Source of the DNA: Paenibacillus sp. SYP-B3998
GTDB taxonomy: Bacteria; Bacillota; Bacilli; Paenibacillales; NBRC-103111
Direction: 5' to 3'
Assembly (NCBI RefSeq): GCF_010820665.1
Contig: NZ_JAAIKC010000020.1
Coordinates: 1 to 62,270, forward strand
Length of the DNA: 62,270 bases
Below, piece after piece: positions 1 through 8,788 of this stretch. Every line of letters starts with the position of its first letter. Position 1 is the stretch's first letter. The translations under genes were made by a program, and so were the position numbers. The notes under the pieces were generated by a model. That model saw only the letters and a program-made list of their open reading frames with translations, searched no databases and was not told where the DNA came from.

Positions 1-13
1 ACTCTCCATAATA
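1..13 (-). rRNA. 5' end of 16S rRNA (partial, runs off the window)
   Basis: On the minus strand the last bases before the left edge read TATTATGGAGAGT, which matches the start of a Bacillales 16S rRNA immediately before TTGATCCTGGCTCAG. Only about a dozen bases lie inside the window, so the call rests on this short match plus the rrn-type leader and promoters directly upstream. Confidence 0.55.
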
Positions 14-175
14 GTTAAACCTATTTGAAAGCTTAATTGCTCATTTGCGTTGCTAGCGAGATTTGCATCTCTTTTTTGATCGATTGCTCGACCGTGCTTC
101 TTTCACTCGTTGTTCAGTTTTCAAAGAACAATTACTCTTGTCCAACCCGCTCTCTTTCGAAAGCCGGAAGACCAA
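14..175 (-). promoter_or_regulatory. rrn operon leader with boxA-like antitermination sequence
   Basis: This is the transcribed leader between the rRNA promoter and the 16S 5' end. On the minus strand it contains TGTTCTTTGAAAACTGAAC (130-112), the boxA-like sequence typical of Bacillales rRNA leaders, which is known to recruit the Nus antitermination complex. There is no credible protein gene here; the small plus-strand reading frame at 63-272 runs antisense through the promoters. Confidence 0.7.
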
Positions 176-202
176 TATACCACATCTAAATTTCTTTTGC
201 AA
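174..202 (-). promoter_or_regulatory. rrn promoter P2 (sigma-A)
   Basis: The -35 box is TTGCAA (202-197) and the -10 box is TATATT (179-174), with a 17-bp spacer. It lies just upstream of the boxA-type leader and about 190 bp from the 16S start, as expected for the proximal rRNA promoter. Confidence 0.65.
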
Positions 203-251
203 CTTGTTTTTTTCAAGTTACTTTCGTTCGCTTCTCAGCGGCGACTTTTAT

Positions 252-281
252 AAGATACCACAGACGAGATAAACAATGCAA
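252..281 (-). promoter_or_regulatory. candidate rrn promoter P1 (sigma-A)
   Basis: The -35 box is TTGCAT (281-276) and the -10 box is TATCTT (257-252), with an 18-bp spacer. It lies about 78 bp upstream of P2. Tandem promoters are usual for Bacillales rRNA operons; this one is weaker and less certain. Confidence 0.4.
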
Positions 282-292
282 GCATTATTTTC

Positions 293-320
293 AAAAAATT
301 TAGGGCACCTCTCGGCGCCC
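293..320 (-). terminator. lysS transcription terminator
   Basis: Minus-strand hairpin GGGCGCC-GAGA-GGTGCCC followed by TAAATTTTTT, 16 bp after the lysS stop codon. It separates lysS from the rRNA promoters. Confidence 0.85.
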
Positions 321-335
321 CATATTGCAAGGATT

Positions 336-1832
336 TTAGTCGTTTTGGCGTTCACGCATTAGCGGGAATAACAGCACATCACGAATAGAAGGCGCATTCG
401 TCAATAGCATAACCAAACGATCAATTCCAATTCCTAGCCCACCTGTTGGTGGCATCCCATATTCCAACGCACGGATGAAATCATCATCCATTTCATGCGC
501 TTCATCATTGCCTTGCTCTTTCTCACGAAGCTGCGATTCAAAACGCTCTCTTTGATCTATAGGATCATTAAGCTCTGTAAATGCATTCGCATGTTCACGC
601 GCTACAATAAAGAGCTCGAAACGATCCGTAAAACGTGGATCTTCCGGGTTCTTTTTAGCAAGTGGTGAAATTTCGAGAGGGTGACCGTAAATAAAAGTTG
701 GCTGAATCAGCGTTTCTTCAACGAAAGTTTCGAAGAACTGATTCACGATATGCCCAAATGTCATATGAGGCTCAACTGAGACTTTGTGTTCTTTGGCTAA
801 ACGATGCGCTTCTTCATTGGACATATGGACGCTAAAGTCTACACCTTTAACTTCTTTGATGGCTTCAACCATTGATACGCGTCTCCAGCCTACAGCTAAG
901 TTGACTTCGTGATCCCCATACTGGATGGTTGTCTTGCCCAGTACTTCTTGAGCAATATGAGCAACAAGTTCCTCTGTGAGCTTCATAATGTCTTTATAGT
1001 CAGCATACGCCTCATATAGCTCAATCATGGTGAACTCTGGATTGTGACGCGTAGAGATTCCCTCGTTACGGTATACACGACCGATTTCGTAGACTTTCTC
1101 CAAACCACCGACAATAAGGCGTTTCAGATGCAGTTCAATAGCAATACGCATGTATAACTGCATATCTAATGTATTATGATGGGTAATAAAAGGACGAGCA
1201 GATGCCCCACCTGCAATTGAATGCAATGTTGGAGTCTCTACTTCCAAGTACCCGAGCGAATCAAGATACCGACGCATGGACTGAATGATACGGGAGCGCA
1301 AAATAAAAGTCTGCTGTACATCTTGATTAATAATCAAGTCCACGTAACGTTGACGATAGCGAAGCTCGACATCGCTAAGACCATGGAATTTATCAGGCAG
1401 TGGGATTAACGATTTGGTCAAAACCTCAAGCGATTTAACTTTAATGGACGTTTCACCAGTTTTTGTTTTAAACACAACACCGCGAACGCCTACCATATCG
1501 CCCAGATCTAAAATATCAAAAGCCTGATACTTATTTCCTTCAACGGAATCTTCACGAACATAGATTTGAATCTTACCAGAAATATCTTGCAAATGAGCAA
1601 AGCTGGCTTTACCCATTCCTCTTTTTTGCATAATACGTCCCGCAATGGAAACCTCCACTGCTTCTTCGTCCAACTCTTCCTTCGTTTTATCTTGATAGCT
1701 ATCCAGAATTTGTTTAGCCGTATGCGTTCTTTCGTACTTGCTTCCAAACGGATCAACGCCTAAAGCGCGAAGCTCGTCCAATTTATTACGTCGAATAACG
1801 AGCAATTCATTTAATTCCAGTTCCTGGCTCAT
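336..1832 (-). CDS. lysS: Lysyl-tRNA synthetase, class II
   Basis: Charges tRNA-Lys with lysine in the cytoplasm. The protein is 498 residues, the usual bacterial length. An OB-fold tRNA-binding domain occupies about residues 60-160 and the class II catalytic domain follows. Motif 2 (RVYRNEGISTRHNPEFTMIE) lies near residues 252-271 and motif 3 (GGLGIGIDRLVMLL, then SIRDVLLFP) near the C-terminus. The ATG at 1832 is preceded by AGGAG at 8 bp. It is the last gene of the collinear block and ends at a strong terminator before the next rRNA operon. In B. subtilis lysS likewise follows dusB; here greA is inserted between them. Confidence 0.97.
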   Translation of the reverse strand: MSQELELNELLVIRRNKLDELRALGVDPFGSKYERTHTAKQILDSYQDKTKEELDEEAVEVSIAGRIMQKRGMGKASFAHLQDISGKIQIYVREDSVEGNKYQAFDILDLGDMVGVRGVVFKTKTGETSIKVKSLEVLTKSLIPLPDKFHGLSDVELRYRQRYVDLIINQDVQQTFILRSRIIQSMRRYLDSLGYLEVETPTLHSIAGGASARPFITHHNTLDMQLYMRIAIELHLKRLIVGGLEKVYEIGRVYRNEGISTRHNPEFTMIELYEAYADYKDIMKLTEELVAHIAQEVLGKTTIQYGDHEVNLAVGWRRVSMVEAIKEVKGVDFSVHMSNEEAHRLAKEHKVSVEPHMTFGHIVNQFFETFVEETLIQPTFIYGHPLEISPLAKKNPEDPRFTDRFELFIVAREHANAFTELNDPIDQRERFESQLREKEQGNDEAHEMDDDFIRALEYGMPPTGGLGIGIDRLVMLLTNAPSIRDVLLFPLMRERQND

Positions 1833-1895
1833 ACTTTCATCTCCTAGGTATTATTAAATGGCCTACACGACTCATGGAAATAATCGGTTAAAAAC

Positions 1896-1924
1896 CGGAA
1901 AAAAGCTTCCGGAAGGAAGCTTTC
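1896..1924 (-). terminator. greA terminator
   Basis: Minus-strand hairpin AAGCTTCC-TT-CCGGAAGCTT followed by a T run, between greA and lysS. Confidence 0.75.
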
Positions 1925-1944
1925 CAAAGAGACGCAGCGGCTCA

Positions 1945-2421
1945 CTACTTTTTAATATCGATAATCTGATACTGAATAATGCCTGCAGGAACGTTTACGT
2001 CTACGTTTGCACCCTTCTGCTTACCGAGAATGGCTTTGCCTACAGGGCTTTCATTGGAAATCTTGTTCTGGAACGGATCTGATTCCGCTGTCCCTACAAT
2101 ATGGTATTCAACCAGATCGCCGAATTCCAAATCCTTCATTGTTACGACGGAACCAACGCTTACTGTATTGATATCCACATCATCGTTATTAATAATCCGC
2201 GCGTTGCGCAGCAACTTTTCAAGTGTAATGACTCTTCCTTCAACAAACGCTTGTTCGTTCTTAGCGTCTTCATATTCGGAGTTTTCACTGATATCGCCAT
2301 AGCCGATGGCTACCTTGATTCTTTCGGCAACTTCACGTCGCTTCACTGATTTAAGATGTTCAAGCTCATCCTCCAGCTTTTTCAAGCCAACCTGTGTAAG
2401 AATGACTTCTTTTTCAGCCAT
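1945..2421 (-). CDS. greA: Transcription elongation factor GreA
   Basis: Rescues backtracked RNA polymerase by stimulating transcript cleavage. From the ATG at 2421 the protein is 158 residues, the family's standard length. An N-terminal antiparallel coiled coil (LKKLEDELEHLKS onward, residues about 9-70) carries the acidic tip region, and the C-terminal FKBP-like domain contains the ESPVGKAILG stretch. The frame is open upstream to an ATG at 2457, which would add 12 residues. That start has no ribosome site, whereas GGGAG precedes the ATG at 2421. A consensus promoter lies about 190 bp upstream, so the gene has its own transcript with a long leader. Confidence 0.95.
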   Translation of the reverse strand: MAEKEVILTQVGLKKLEDELEHLKSVKRREVAERIKVAIGYGDISENSEYEDAKNEQAFVEGRVITLEKLLRNARIINNDDVDINTVSVGSVVTMKDLEFGDLVEYHIVGTAESDPFQNKISNESPVGKAILGKQKGANVDVNVPAGIIQYQIIDIKK

Positions 2422-2608
2422 GTTCAACTGATCTCCCGTCGTGTGAATAATTTTCATATCGTTGAATCAATGCTTCTGCTAGGAGTTAGTCGTTAAAAGA
2501 GCTGATTCAAGTAGTATGAATTCACTATTAGTTAATATATTAGCTTCGTGCCTCAAGATGACACCGCTGTCGTTCACTATATGCGGGAACATACATTAAT
2601 ATTGAATG

Positions 2609-2637
2609 ATTATATTGCAACGGTTTCAAAATGTCAA
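2609..2637 (-). promoter_or_regulatory. greA promoter, full sigma-A consensus
   Basis: TTGACA (2637-2632), 17-bp spacer, TATAAT (2614-2609) on the minus strand. It leaves a leader of roughly 180 nt before the greA start; that leader contains a perfect 8-bp inverted repeat TTGAATCA/TGATTCAA. The 237 bp between dusB and greA hold nothing else recognisable. Confidence 0.85.
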
Positions 2638-2658
2638 TCTAAGCCAATGATGGTTTTT

Positions 2659-3687
2659 TTAATGAAGCGCAGCGGATTCCTGAGCTGAAAGAGCCTCTGG
2701 ATCTGCAGACAAATTCTCGACATATTCATGCAAAACATGCACCATCTCGTCTCGTTTCTGAAGCTCCATAATAACGTCCTTCACACGAGCGGATCCAACT
2801 AATCCTTTGAGATACCAAGCCATGTGCTTACGCATCTCTTTGACAGCTACATGCTCACCCTTTAGAGCAACTAGACGATCCATATGTAGAATCGCAATGC
2901 GAATTTTTTCCGCAGCAGTCGGTTCTGGAGGCAATTCACCATTCGCCAAATACTGAACGGTACGGTAAAGCATCCAAGGGTTACCTAGCGCGCCTCGTCC
3001 AATCATAACACCGTCTACACCCGTGTGATCCAGCATCCGCTTTGCGTCTTCTGGCGTTATAACATCACCGTTGCCGATAACAGGAATCGACAGCGCTTGC
3101 TTCACATCGCGAATAATATCCCAATCCGCTTTACCTGTATACATTTGTTCGCGCGTACGACCATGTACACTGACCGCACTACCGCCGCCTCGTTCAACAG
3201 CCTTAGCGTTTTCGATGGCATAGATGTGTTCAGAGTCCCATCCAATGCGCATTTTGACTGTGACGGGCTTATTCACCGCTGCAACAACAGTCGCAATCAT
3301 TTCTTCTATTTTGTCAGGTTGAAGCAGCCAACGCGCTCCAGCATCGCATTTCGTAATTTTGGGCACAGGACAACCCATATTAATATCAATAATGTCAGCG
3401 TTTGTATGCTGATCTACTACTTTGGCCGCCTGTACGAGCGTCTCGGTATCGCCACCAAAAATTTGTAGGCTAAGTGGTTTCTCCCGATCATCTACATACA
3501 ACATATCCAGCGTCCGCGAATTCCCATGAACGATCGCTTTATCGCTTACCATTTCTGCACAAACCAAACCAGTTCCGAATTCCTTAGCAATAAGCCGAAA
3601 CGCCGGATTACACACGCCAGCCATAGGAGCTAGCACAACTTTATTGGGAGCCTCAACATTTCCTATTCTGAGCACCGAAGATTCCAT
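2659..3687 (-). CDS. dusB: tRNA-dihydrouridine synthase B
   Basis: FMN-dependent reduction of uridine to dihydrouridine in the tRNA D-loop. It is a TIM-barrel enzyme of 342 residues from the ATG at 3687. Visible motifs are APMAGVCNPAFR near the N-terminus, NMGCPVPKI with the catalytic cysteine near residue 100, VKMRIGWD, and GRGALGNPW in the phosphate-binding region. An alternative GTG at 3696 would overlap the upstream regulator's stop codon; GAGGTGA sits better spaced for the ATG. In B. subtilis this is yacF, and it likewise follows folK and the XRE gene yazB. Confidence 0.93.
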   Translation of the reverse strand: MESSVLRIGNVEAPNKVVLAPMAGVCNPAFRLIAKEFGTGLVCAEMVSDKAIVHGNSRTLDMLYVDDREKPLSLQIFGGDTETLVQAAKVVDQHTNADIIDINMGCPVPKITKCDAGARWLLQPDKIEEMIATVVAAVNKPVTVKMRIGWDSEHIYAIENAKAVERGGGSAVSVHGRTREQMYTGKADWDIIRDVKQALSIPVIGNGDVITPEDAKRMLDHTGVDGVMIGRGALGNPWMLYRTVQYLANGELPPEPTAAEKIRIAILHMDRLVALKGEHVAVKEMRKHMAWYLKGLVGSARVKDVIMELQKRDEMVHVLHEYVENLSADPEALSAQESAALH

Positions 3688-3692
3688 TCCTC

Positions 3693-3905
3693 TCACCTCG
3701 CGACCACCGCTACCAATTCATCCGGTTCGATGTTTAGCACTTGCGAAATTTTGCTAATGATTTTGCTATCTGGTTTACGAGTTCCTCGTTCAATCGCACC
3801 TAAGATAGCTATAGATACGCCTAACAGATCGGCCAGTTCATTTTGAGTATATCCTTTTAGCTTACGAAAAGCGCGGATGCGCTGAGCTACTGAGCTTTTT
3901 TCCAT
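3693..3905 (-). CDS. yazB: Small XRE-family helix-turn-helix regulator (YazB-like)
   Basis: A 70-residue protein made of one Cro/CI-type HTH domain: RIRAFRKLKGYTQNELADLLGVS, then IERGTRKPD. There is no other domain, so it is probably a small DNA-binding protein whose target is not known. It overlaps the end of folK and abuts dusB, so it is part of the folate operon transcript. The position is the same as yazB in B. subtilis. The role in this operon is not evident from the sequence. Confidence 0.85.
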   Translation of the reverse strand: MEKSSVAQRIRAFRKLKGYTQNELADLLGVSIAILGAIERGTRKPDSKIISKISQVLNIEPDELVAVVAR

Positions 3906-4402
3906 AAAACGACGCCTTCCTTTCCTTCCAGTTTCTCCAATTGGGCGGAGATGAATTCAAAAGCAGCATCTTGCCGATTGTAGAGAACCTCTGCGAGAGG
4001 AACTAACACAAATGCCCGTTCATGCATCCGCGGATGCGGAACAACCAAGTCGGGAGTCGTGAGCCGATGTTCACCGTAAAGAAGCATATCCAAGTCGATC
4101 GTTCTCGGGCCCCAACGTAAATCACGGGTTCGACCGAGATGGTTCTCAATAGCCAACATGACACTTAACAACACTTCTGCTGATAATACCGTTCTGACTT
4201 CTAAAACCATATTGAGAAAAGCAGACTGATCTACGTAGCCAACAGGCTCAGTCTCGTAAATACTCGATACAGCTGTTACTGTAATCCCATCTTGCTCATT
4301 AAGCTCTGCAATAGCCTGTTGTAAGTAAAATTCACGATTATCTATGTTAGACCCTAGTGCTAAATAAGCTGTTATCCCTTGTTCTTGCTCATCGGCTGCC
4401 AT
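3887..4402 (-). CDS. folK: 2-amino-4-hydroxy-6-hydroxymethyldihydropteridine pyrophosphokinase
   Basis: Transfers pyrophosphate from ATP to 6-hydroxymethyl-7,8-dihydropterin, the step before dihydropteroate synthase. The protein is 171 residues. The N-terminal YLALGSNIDNRE and the signature RWGPRTIDLDMLLYG (residues 96-110, with the Mg-binding DLD) are clear. The ATG directly follows the folB stop (TGAATG), so translation is probably coupled. The 3' end overlaps the XRE gene by 19 bp. Confidence 0.95.
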   Translation of the reverse strand: MAADEQEQGITAYLALGSNIDNREFYLQQAIAELNEQDGITVTAVSSIYETEPVGYVDQSAFLNMVLEVRTVLSAEVLLSVMLAIENHLGRTRDLRWGPRTIDLDMLLYGEHRLTTPDLVVPHPRMHERAFVLVPLAEVLYNRQDAAFEFISAQLEKLEGKEGVVLWKKAQ

Positions 4403-4768
4403 TCATTTTGCCTGCTTTCGGTTAATCTCTACGGTAACTCCATCAAAAATCACAGCAAATGGCGGATGCGGCTTAATGACCCGAACCGTCACTTCATTGA
4501 TACTAGTATAAGTATGCAGCAGCTCTGATGCAATATTTTCCGCTAAGGCTTCAATTAATTTGAAGGTGCGGCCTTCGACAATTTCTTTTACTTTGAAAAA
4601 AACTTCAGCATAGTTGATCGTATCATTCAGGTGATCGGATTGCCCTGCCTTCTGCAATGGCAGCATGAGCTCAACATCAACATAATACCGTTGACCCAGC
4701 TTGTTCTCTTCTTGGAAAACACCATGATGACCAAAAAACTGCATGCGCGAAAGTGTGATTTTATCCAT
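4403..4768 (-). CDS. folB: Dihydroneopterin aldolase
   Basis: Cleaves 7,8-dihydroneopterin to 6-hydroxymethyl-dihydropterin and glycolaldehyde. It has 121 residues, the usual size of this octameric T-fold enzyme. The N-terminal FFGHHGVFQEENKLGQRYYVDVE carries the substrate-binding glutamate, and VRVIKPHPPF near residue 100 carries the catalytic lysine. It sits between folP and folK in the folate operon. Confidence 0.95.
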   Translation of the reverse strand: MDKITLSRMQFFGHHGVFQEENKLGQRYYVDVELMLPLQKAGQSDHLNDTINYAEVFFKVKEIVEGRTFKLIEALAENIASELLHTYTSINEVTVRVIKPHPPFAVIFDGVTVEINRKQAK

Positions 4769-4792
4769 ATATAAAGGCCTCCTTGGACTGAA

Positions 4793-5611
4793 TTAAGCTC
4801 GAATAATAGCGTCGGTCATAACGGCTACCCGCTTCATCGCTTGAACGTCGTGTACGCGAACAAGGCCACAGCCTTGAGCAATCCCGAGCGCAATTGTCGC
4901 AGCCGTACCTTCCAGACAATCTTCTGGAGGGACACCGCCAAGGGCTGTTCGAATCATGCTCTTCCGAGAAGTACCTAGCAGCACTGGATAACCAATATCT
5001 GCGATGAGGCGAAGGTGCTTCATAAGCTGCAAATTTTGTTCGTAAGTTTTGGCAAACCCGATACCGGGATCAAGGATAATATTTTCTCTGCGAACCCCTG
5101 CCTCTAAAGCGAGTTCGATACTTTCATGCAAATCTGCAAGCACATTTGTCAAAAAGTCCATATACTCCATATTTGTACGATTATGCGTGAGAATGAACGG
5201 ACTATCATAATGTGCAGCTACTGCTGCCATATGAGAATCAGCCTTACCACCCCACACGTCGTTGATAATATGTGCTCCTGCTTCTAACGCTTGTCGCGCA
5301 ACCTCAGCCTTATAGGTATCTATGGAAATCGGAACATTAATCTCTGCGCTGAGCGCCTGTATAACGGGAATGACGCGTCTAAGCTCCTCTGCTTCTGTAA
5401 CCGCAGCGAATCCTGGACGCGTTGATTCCCCACCAATATCAATGATATCTGCCCCCTCGGCAACCATCCGACGAGCTCTTTGAACGGCAGACGCTATGGT
5501 CATGTAATCACCGCCATCAGAGAAAGAATCTGGCGTAACGTTCAAGATACCCATGATGATCGTACGATCACCGATGGGCAGCTCGTGTCCTCTGCAAGAA
5601 ATTACTTTCAT
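4793..5611 (-). CDS. folP: Dihydropteroate synthase
   Basis: Condenses p-aminobenzoate with dihydropterin pyrophosphate; this is the sulfonamide target. It is a 272-residue TIM barrel. Motifs are GILNVTPDSFSDGG (21-34), IDIGGESTRPG (57-67), DPGIGFAKT and TSRKSMIRTALGG (near 215). It lies directly downstream of pabC, so the substrate-making and substrate-using enzymes are co-transcribed. Confidence 0.97.
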   Translation of the reverse strand: MKVISCRGHELPIGDRTIIMGILNVTPDSFSDGGDYMTIASAVQRARRMVAEGADIIDIGGESTRPGFAAVTEAEELRRVIPVIQALSAEINVPISIDTYKAEVARQALEAGAHIINDVWGGKADSHMAAVAAHYDSPFILTHNRTNMEYMDFLTNVLADLHESIELALEAGVRRENIILDPGIGFAKTYEQNLQLMKHLRLIADIGYPVLLGTSRKSMIRTALGGVPPEDCLEGTAATIALGIAQGCGLVRVHDVQAMKRVAVMTDAIIRA

Positions 5612-5624
5612 CTACGTTCACTTC

Positions 5625-6497
5625 CTATTTTTGATAAACAACATGATAAAGCTTCATAAGTTTGCGAGTAATAGGACCCGCACAACCCTTACTTACTATC
5701 TTTTTCTGTCCGCTAGGGGTGTACAAGGTTGTAATCGGAACGATCTCTTGAATCGAATTCACCAGAAACACTTCATCCGCAGCCAAGAGATCTTCCCATG
5801 TGTAAAGTCCATCTTGGGTTGGAATTTCATTAGCTTGAGCGATTCGCAGTACGTGAGCCCTTGTGATACCAGGTAAGATACCTGTATCCAGAGATGGGGT
5901 ATGACAGACGGCACCTTTTACAAAAAAAAGGTTGCTGACAATTCCCTCTGCCACAAAGCCATCATCAGTTAGCATCAGCCCCTCAGCTCCAGCCGCCCAT
6001 TCATACTTCTGCAGTTCTCTTTTGGCAAGAATGTTATTCATATAATGAAAGGACTTAAAACGATAAAGTCCCTCCGGGGTGTTACGAGGCAATTTAAGAA
6101 GCTGCAAGGGCTTGCCTTGGCTATAAATAGTTTCATCCCTAAGTGGAAGAGGCTTAATGTATATGATCTCCGTTGGCTGCTGATAGTCACCTGAGGGCAA
6201 ACCTAGTACATCCACGCCAGCAGAAAGCGTATAGCGAATGTACGCATCACTAAGCTGATTAATCTGGAGTAATTCGGTAACTAATCGCTGAACACGTTCT
6301 AAATCTAACGTATATATCATGCCAAGCTCGCCGCACCCATCTGATAGACGCTTTAAATGCTCTCGGAGTAAAAAAGGCTGTCCTTCATAGGTTCTAAATG
6401 TCTCAAAGAGGCCAAGACCATAAAGAAAGCCGTGATCATAAACCGAGACCACGGCTTTCTGTTCATCATAAAATGTACCGTTAATGCTGATTTTCAT
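5625..6497 (-). CDS. pabC: Aminodeoxychorismate lyase
   Basis: PLP enzyme that releases pyruvate from 4-amino-4-deoxychorismate to give p-aminobenzoate. It has 290 residues and the class IV aminotransferase fold. DHGFLYGLGLFETFRTY (21-37) is the family N-terminal signature, the likely PLP lysine is K148 in YRFKSFHYMNN, and the cofactor phosphate loop lies near GILPGITRA. A branched-chain aminotransferase would share the fold, but the pabA/folP neighbours settle the call. It is 2 bp from pabA. Confidence 0.92.
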   Translation of the reverse strand: MKISINGTFYDEQKAVVSVYDHGFLYGLGLFETFRTYEGQPFLLREHLKRLSDGCGELGMIYTLDLERVQRLVTELLQINQLSDAYIRYTLSAGVDVLGLPSGDYQQPTEIIYIKPLPLRDETIYSQGKPLQLLKLPRNTPEGLYRFKSFHYMNNILAKRELQKYEWAAGAEGLMLTDDGFVAEGIVSNLFFVKGAVCHTPSLDTGILPGITRAHVLRIAQANEIPTQDGLYTWEDLLAADEVFLVNSIQEIVPITTLYTPSGQKKIVSKGCAGPITRKLMKLYHVVYQK

Positions 6498-6499
6498 AT

Positions 6500-7081
6500 C
6501 TATACGCCTGATTTTGCCGTACGGCGGAGAAAATTACGCAGGATTTGATGACCATGGTCAGTAATAATAGACTCTGGATGGAACTGAACGCCCTCAATCG
6601 GATATTCTTTGTGGCGAAGCGCCATAATCTCACCTTCAGCCGTATGAGCGCTCGCTTCTAAGCAGTCTGGTAACGTCTCCACCTTTACGATTAAAGAGTG
6701 ATAACGAGTGGCTGTAAAAGGAGATGGCAGCCCTTCGAACAATGTCTGACCGTCGTGGAAAATCTGTGAAGTTTTGCCATGCATCAAACGCTCTGCACGT
6801 ATAACTTCTCCACCAAACGCTTGTCCGATGGTTTGGTGGCCAAGGCAGACGCCGAAAATCGGGATGATGCCTTTGAAATGATCAATGAGTGAGAGGCTAA
6901 TACCTGCTTCATTCGGAGTACAAGGACCTGGTGATATTAAAATATGATCTGGTTTCAGCGCCTCAACACCTGCTAAATCAATTTCGTCGTTACGACGGAC
7001 GACGACTTCTTCCCCGATCTCCCCCAAGTATTGAACGAGATTGTACGTAAATGAATCATAATTGTCGATCACTAAAATCAT
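6500..7081 (-). CDS. pabA: Aminodeoxychorismate/anthranilate synthase glutamine amidotransferase subunit
   Basis: Supplies ammonia from glutamine to PabB, and in Bacillales usually also to TrpE (an amphibolic subunit). It has 193 residues. The class I amidotransferase triad is visible: C79 in FGVCLGHQTIG, and H168 and E170 in VQFHPESI. It sits between pabB and pabC. The dual role with tryptophan synthesis is inferred from relatives and cannot be seen here because no trp genes are in the window. Confidence 0.93.
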   Translation of the reverse strand: MILVIDNYDSFTYNLVQYLGEIGEEVVVRRNDEIDLAGVEALKPDHILISPGPCTPNEAGISLSLIDHFKGIIPIFGVCLGHQTIGQAFGGEVIRAERLMHGKTSQIFHDGQTLFEGLPSPFTATRYHSLIVKVETLPDCLEASAHTAEGEIMALRHKEYPIEGVQFHPESIITDHGHQILRNFLRRTAKSGV

Positions 7082-7114
7082 TCTCAGCTCCCCTTTCGTC
7101 AGCCCGTCTCGGGC

Positions 7115-8668
7115 TTAAGCTCGGCTCATGCTCCGCTCGCTAAATTCAATTGCTTTCCACATCGCTTTGGCTTTGTTCAAGGATTCCACATATTCTCGCT
7201 CGGGGATGGAATCAATGACGATGCCCGCACCTGCTTGAATATGACCCATACCTTGAACCGCTACTAGCGTACGTATAATTATATTAAATTCCATATTTCC
7301 ATTATAGTCAATCCATCCCATAGATCCTGTGTAAGGCCCCCGGCGAACCGGCTCTAATTCTTCAATAATTTCCATCGTACGAATCTTGGGAGCTCCCGTA
7401 ATGGTCCCCCCTGGGAATGTCGCCGCAATGACATCATAGGCGTCTTTCCCCTCTGCTAGCTCACCCACGACTTCGGAGACGATGTGCATGACATGGGAGT
7501 AATATTCAATGACCATAAAGTCTTTCACTTGGACAGAGCCATATTTGGAGATGCGCCCAAGATCATTTCGCTCGAGATCAACCAGCATGACGTGCTCGGC
7601 GCGCTCTTTGTCATTGTGAATGAGCTCGCCAGCAAGACGCAGATCATCCTGCTCGTCCTTGCCTCGCGGGCGCGTGCCCGCAATCGGCCGCGTACGCAGG
7701 ACGCCGTCTTCGAGCTGCACCAGCAGCTCTGGGGAGCCAGAGACGAGCGCAAAATCTGCGAAACGCAGCAGGCCCATATACGGCGAAGGATTTACGACGC
7801 GCAGCGCCTCGTAAATCTCTTCTGGCGTTGTATTTAGCTTGCGGCTCTGTCTCACTGACAGGTTGACTTGAAACACGTCACCCTCAGAAATGTACGTTTG
7901 AATTCGCTCCACAGCATCCATGTAATCTGCTTTATCAAAAGCAGGTTTGATACCTTCGATGCGTTCGACTTCTATGTGCAGATGCTCACGTGCCAATTGA
8001 TCGTGGAAGCCGACCCTATCAGGGCCAACGCCTGGCCAATTACCAGACCGAATTGCCTGCCACTTATCGAGCATAGCTTCCGCCTTTTGATGAGCCCGCT
8101 CATATAATTGCTCCAAATAAGCATCATCAACAGAGTTTCGCGCCAACGGTATATGTACAGAAATAAATAAACTTTTTTCGACGTGATCCAGCGTCCATAC
8201 TTGATCATACATCGCAAAGCTATAATCCGGGATGGGTAGATCATTCGCAGCCAGTTCAGGCAATTTCTCGATCGTACGAATAACATCATAACTCCAATAG
8301 CCGACACAGCCACCAAGAAATTTAGGAGCTCCTTCCACTTTCGGACTGCGGTAGGGAGCCATCCATTGCTTAACAACGTCAAGCGGCTTCCCTTGTACAT
8401 GAGATACATCCGACTTATGGTCTCTATCCCTGCCACTTATTTCGGCTTGCATGCCAACCCCATGGATTGTCGTAATCGGGTGAAGACCCCAACACGTATA
8501 GCGGCCGCCTTTACCACTTTCCAATAAAAAGGAGTTAGGTGAAGCTTGATTCCACGCCTCGTGCCAAGAAGCGATTCGATCATCAGCAAGGCCAAGTTTG
8601 ATGACGTAAGGCAGCATTGTATACGCGGAGGACCAACTGCGCCACTGCTCTAAAGTTGTTAGAATCAT
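7115..8668 (-). CDS. pabB: Aminodeoxychorismate synthase component I
   Basis: Converts chorismate plus ammonia to 4-amino-4-deoxychorismate with PabA. It has 517 residues. The chorismate-binding domain fills the C-terminal half, with RPIAGTRPRGKDEQDD and the signature FPGGTITGAPKIRTMEIIEELE. The ATG at 8668 has a strong site TAAGGAGG. It is first of the operon pabB-pabA-pabC-folP-folB-folK-yazB-dusB. The stretch 7540-7800 is markedly more GC-rich than the surroundings, including the rest of the gene. Confidence 0.95.
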   Translation of the reverse strand: MILTTLEQWRSWSSAYTMLPYVIKLGLADDRIASWHEAWNQASPNSFLLESGKGGRYTCWGLHPITTIHGVGMQAEISGRDRDHKSDVSHVQGKPLDVVKQWMAPYRSPKVEGAPKFLGGCVGYWSYDVIRTIEKLPELAANDLPIPDYSFAMYDQVWTLDHVEKSLFISVHIPLARNSVDDAYLEQLYERAHQKAEAMLDKWQAIRSGNWPGVGPDRVGFHDQLAREHLHIEVERIEGIKPAFDKADYMDAVERIQTYISEGDVFQVNLSVRQSRKLNTTPEEIYEALRVVNPSPYMGLLRFADFALVSGSPELLVQLEDGVLRTRPIAGTRPRGKDEQDDLRLAGELIHNDKERAEHVMLVDLERNDLGRISKYGSVQVKDFMVIEYYSHVMHIVSEVVGELAEGKDAYDVIAATFPGGTITGAPKIRTMEIIEELEPVRRGPYTGSMGWIDYNGNMEFNIIIRTLVAVQGMGHIQAGAGIVIDSIPEREYVESLNKAKAMWKAIEFSERSMSRA

Positions 8669-8732
8669 GTATGCCCCTCCTTAGATATTCCCGATGATTT
8701 GTTGTCCATTAGTATACTCTAACAGTTCCCAG

Positions 8733-8769
8733 AAAAAAAGCCCCCCAGCTGATTACAGCTGGAAGGCTT
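8733..8769 (-). terminator. cysK terminator
   Basis: Minus-strand hairpin with arms AGCCTTCCAGCTG and CAGCTGGGGGGCT followed by seven Ts, directly after cysK and before the pab/fol operon. Confidence 0.9.
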
Positions 8770-8788
8770 GTTAAATATTATTAATCGT

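Noticed and set aside
63..272. 69-codon plus-strand frame at the left edge
   Set aside because: Runs antisense through the rrn promoters and leader; no ribosome site.
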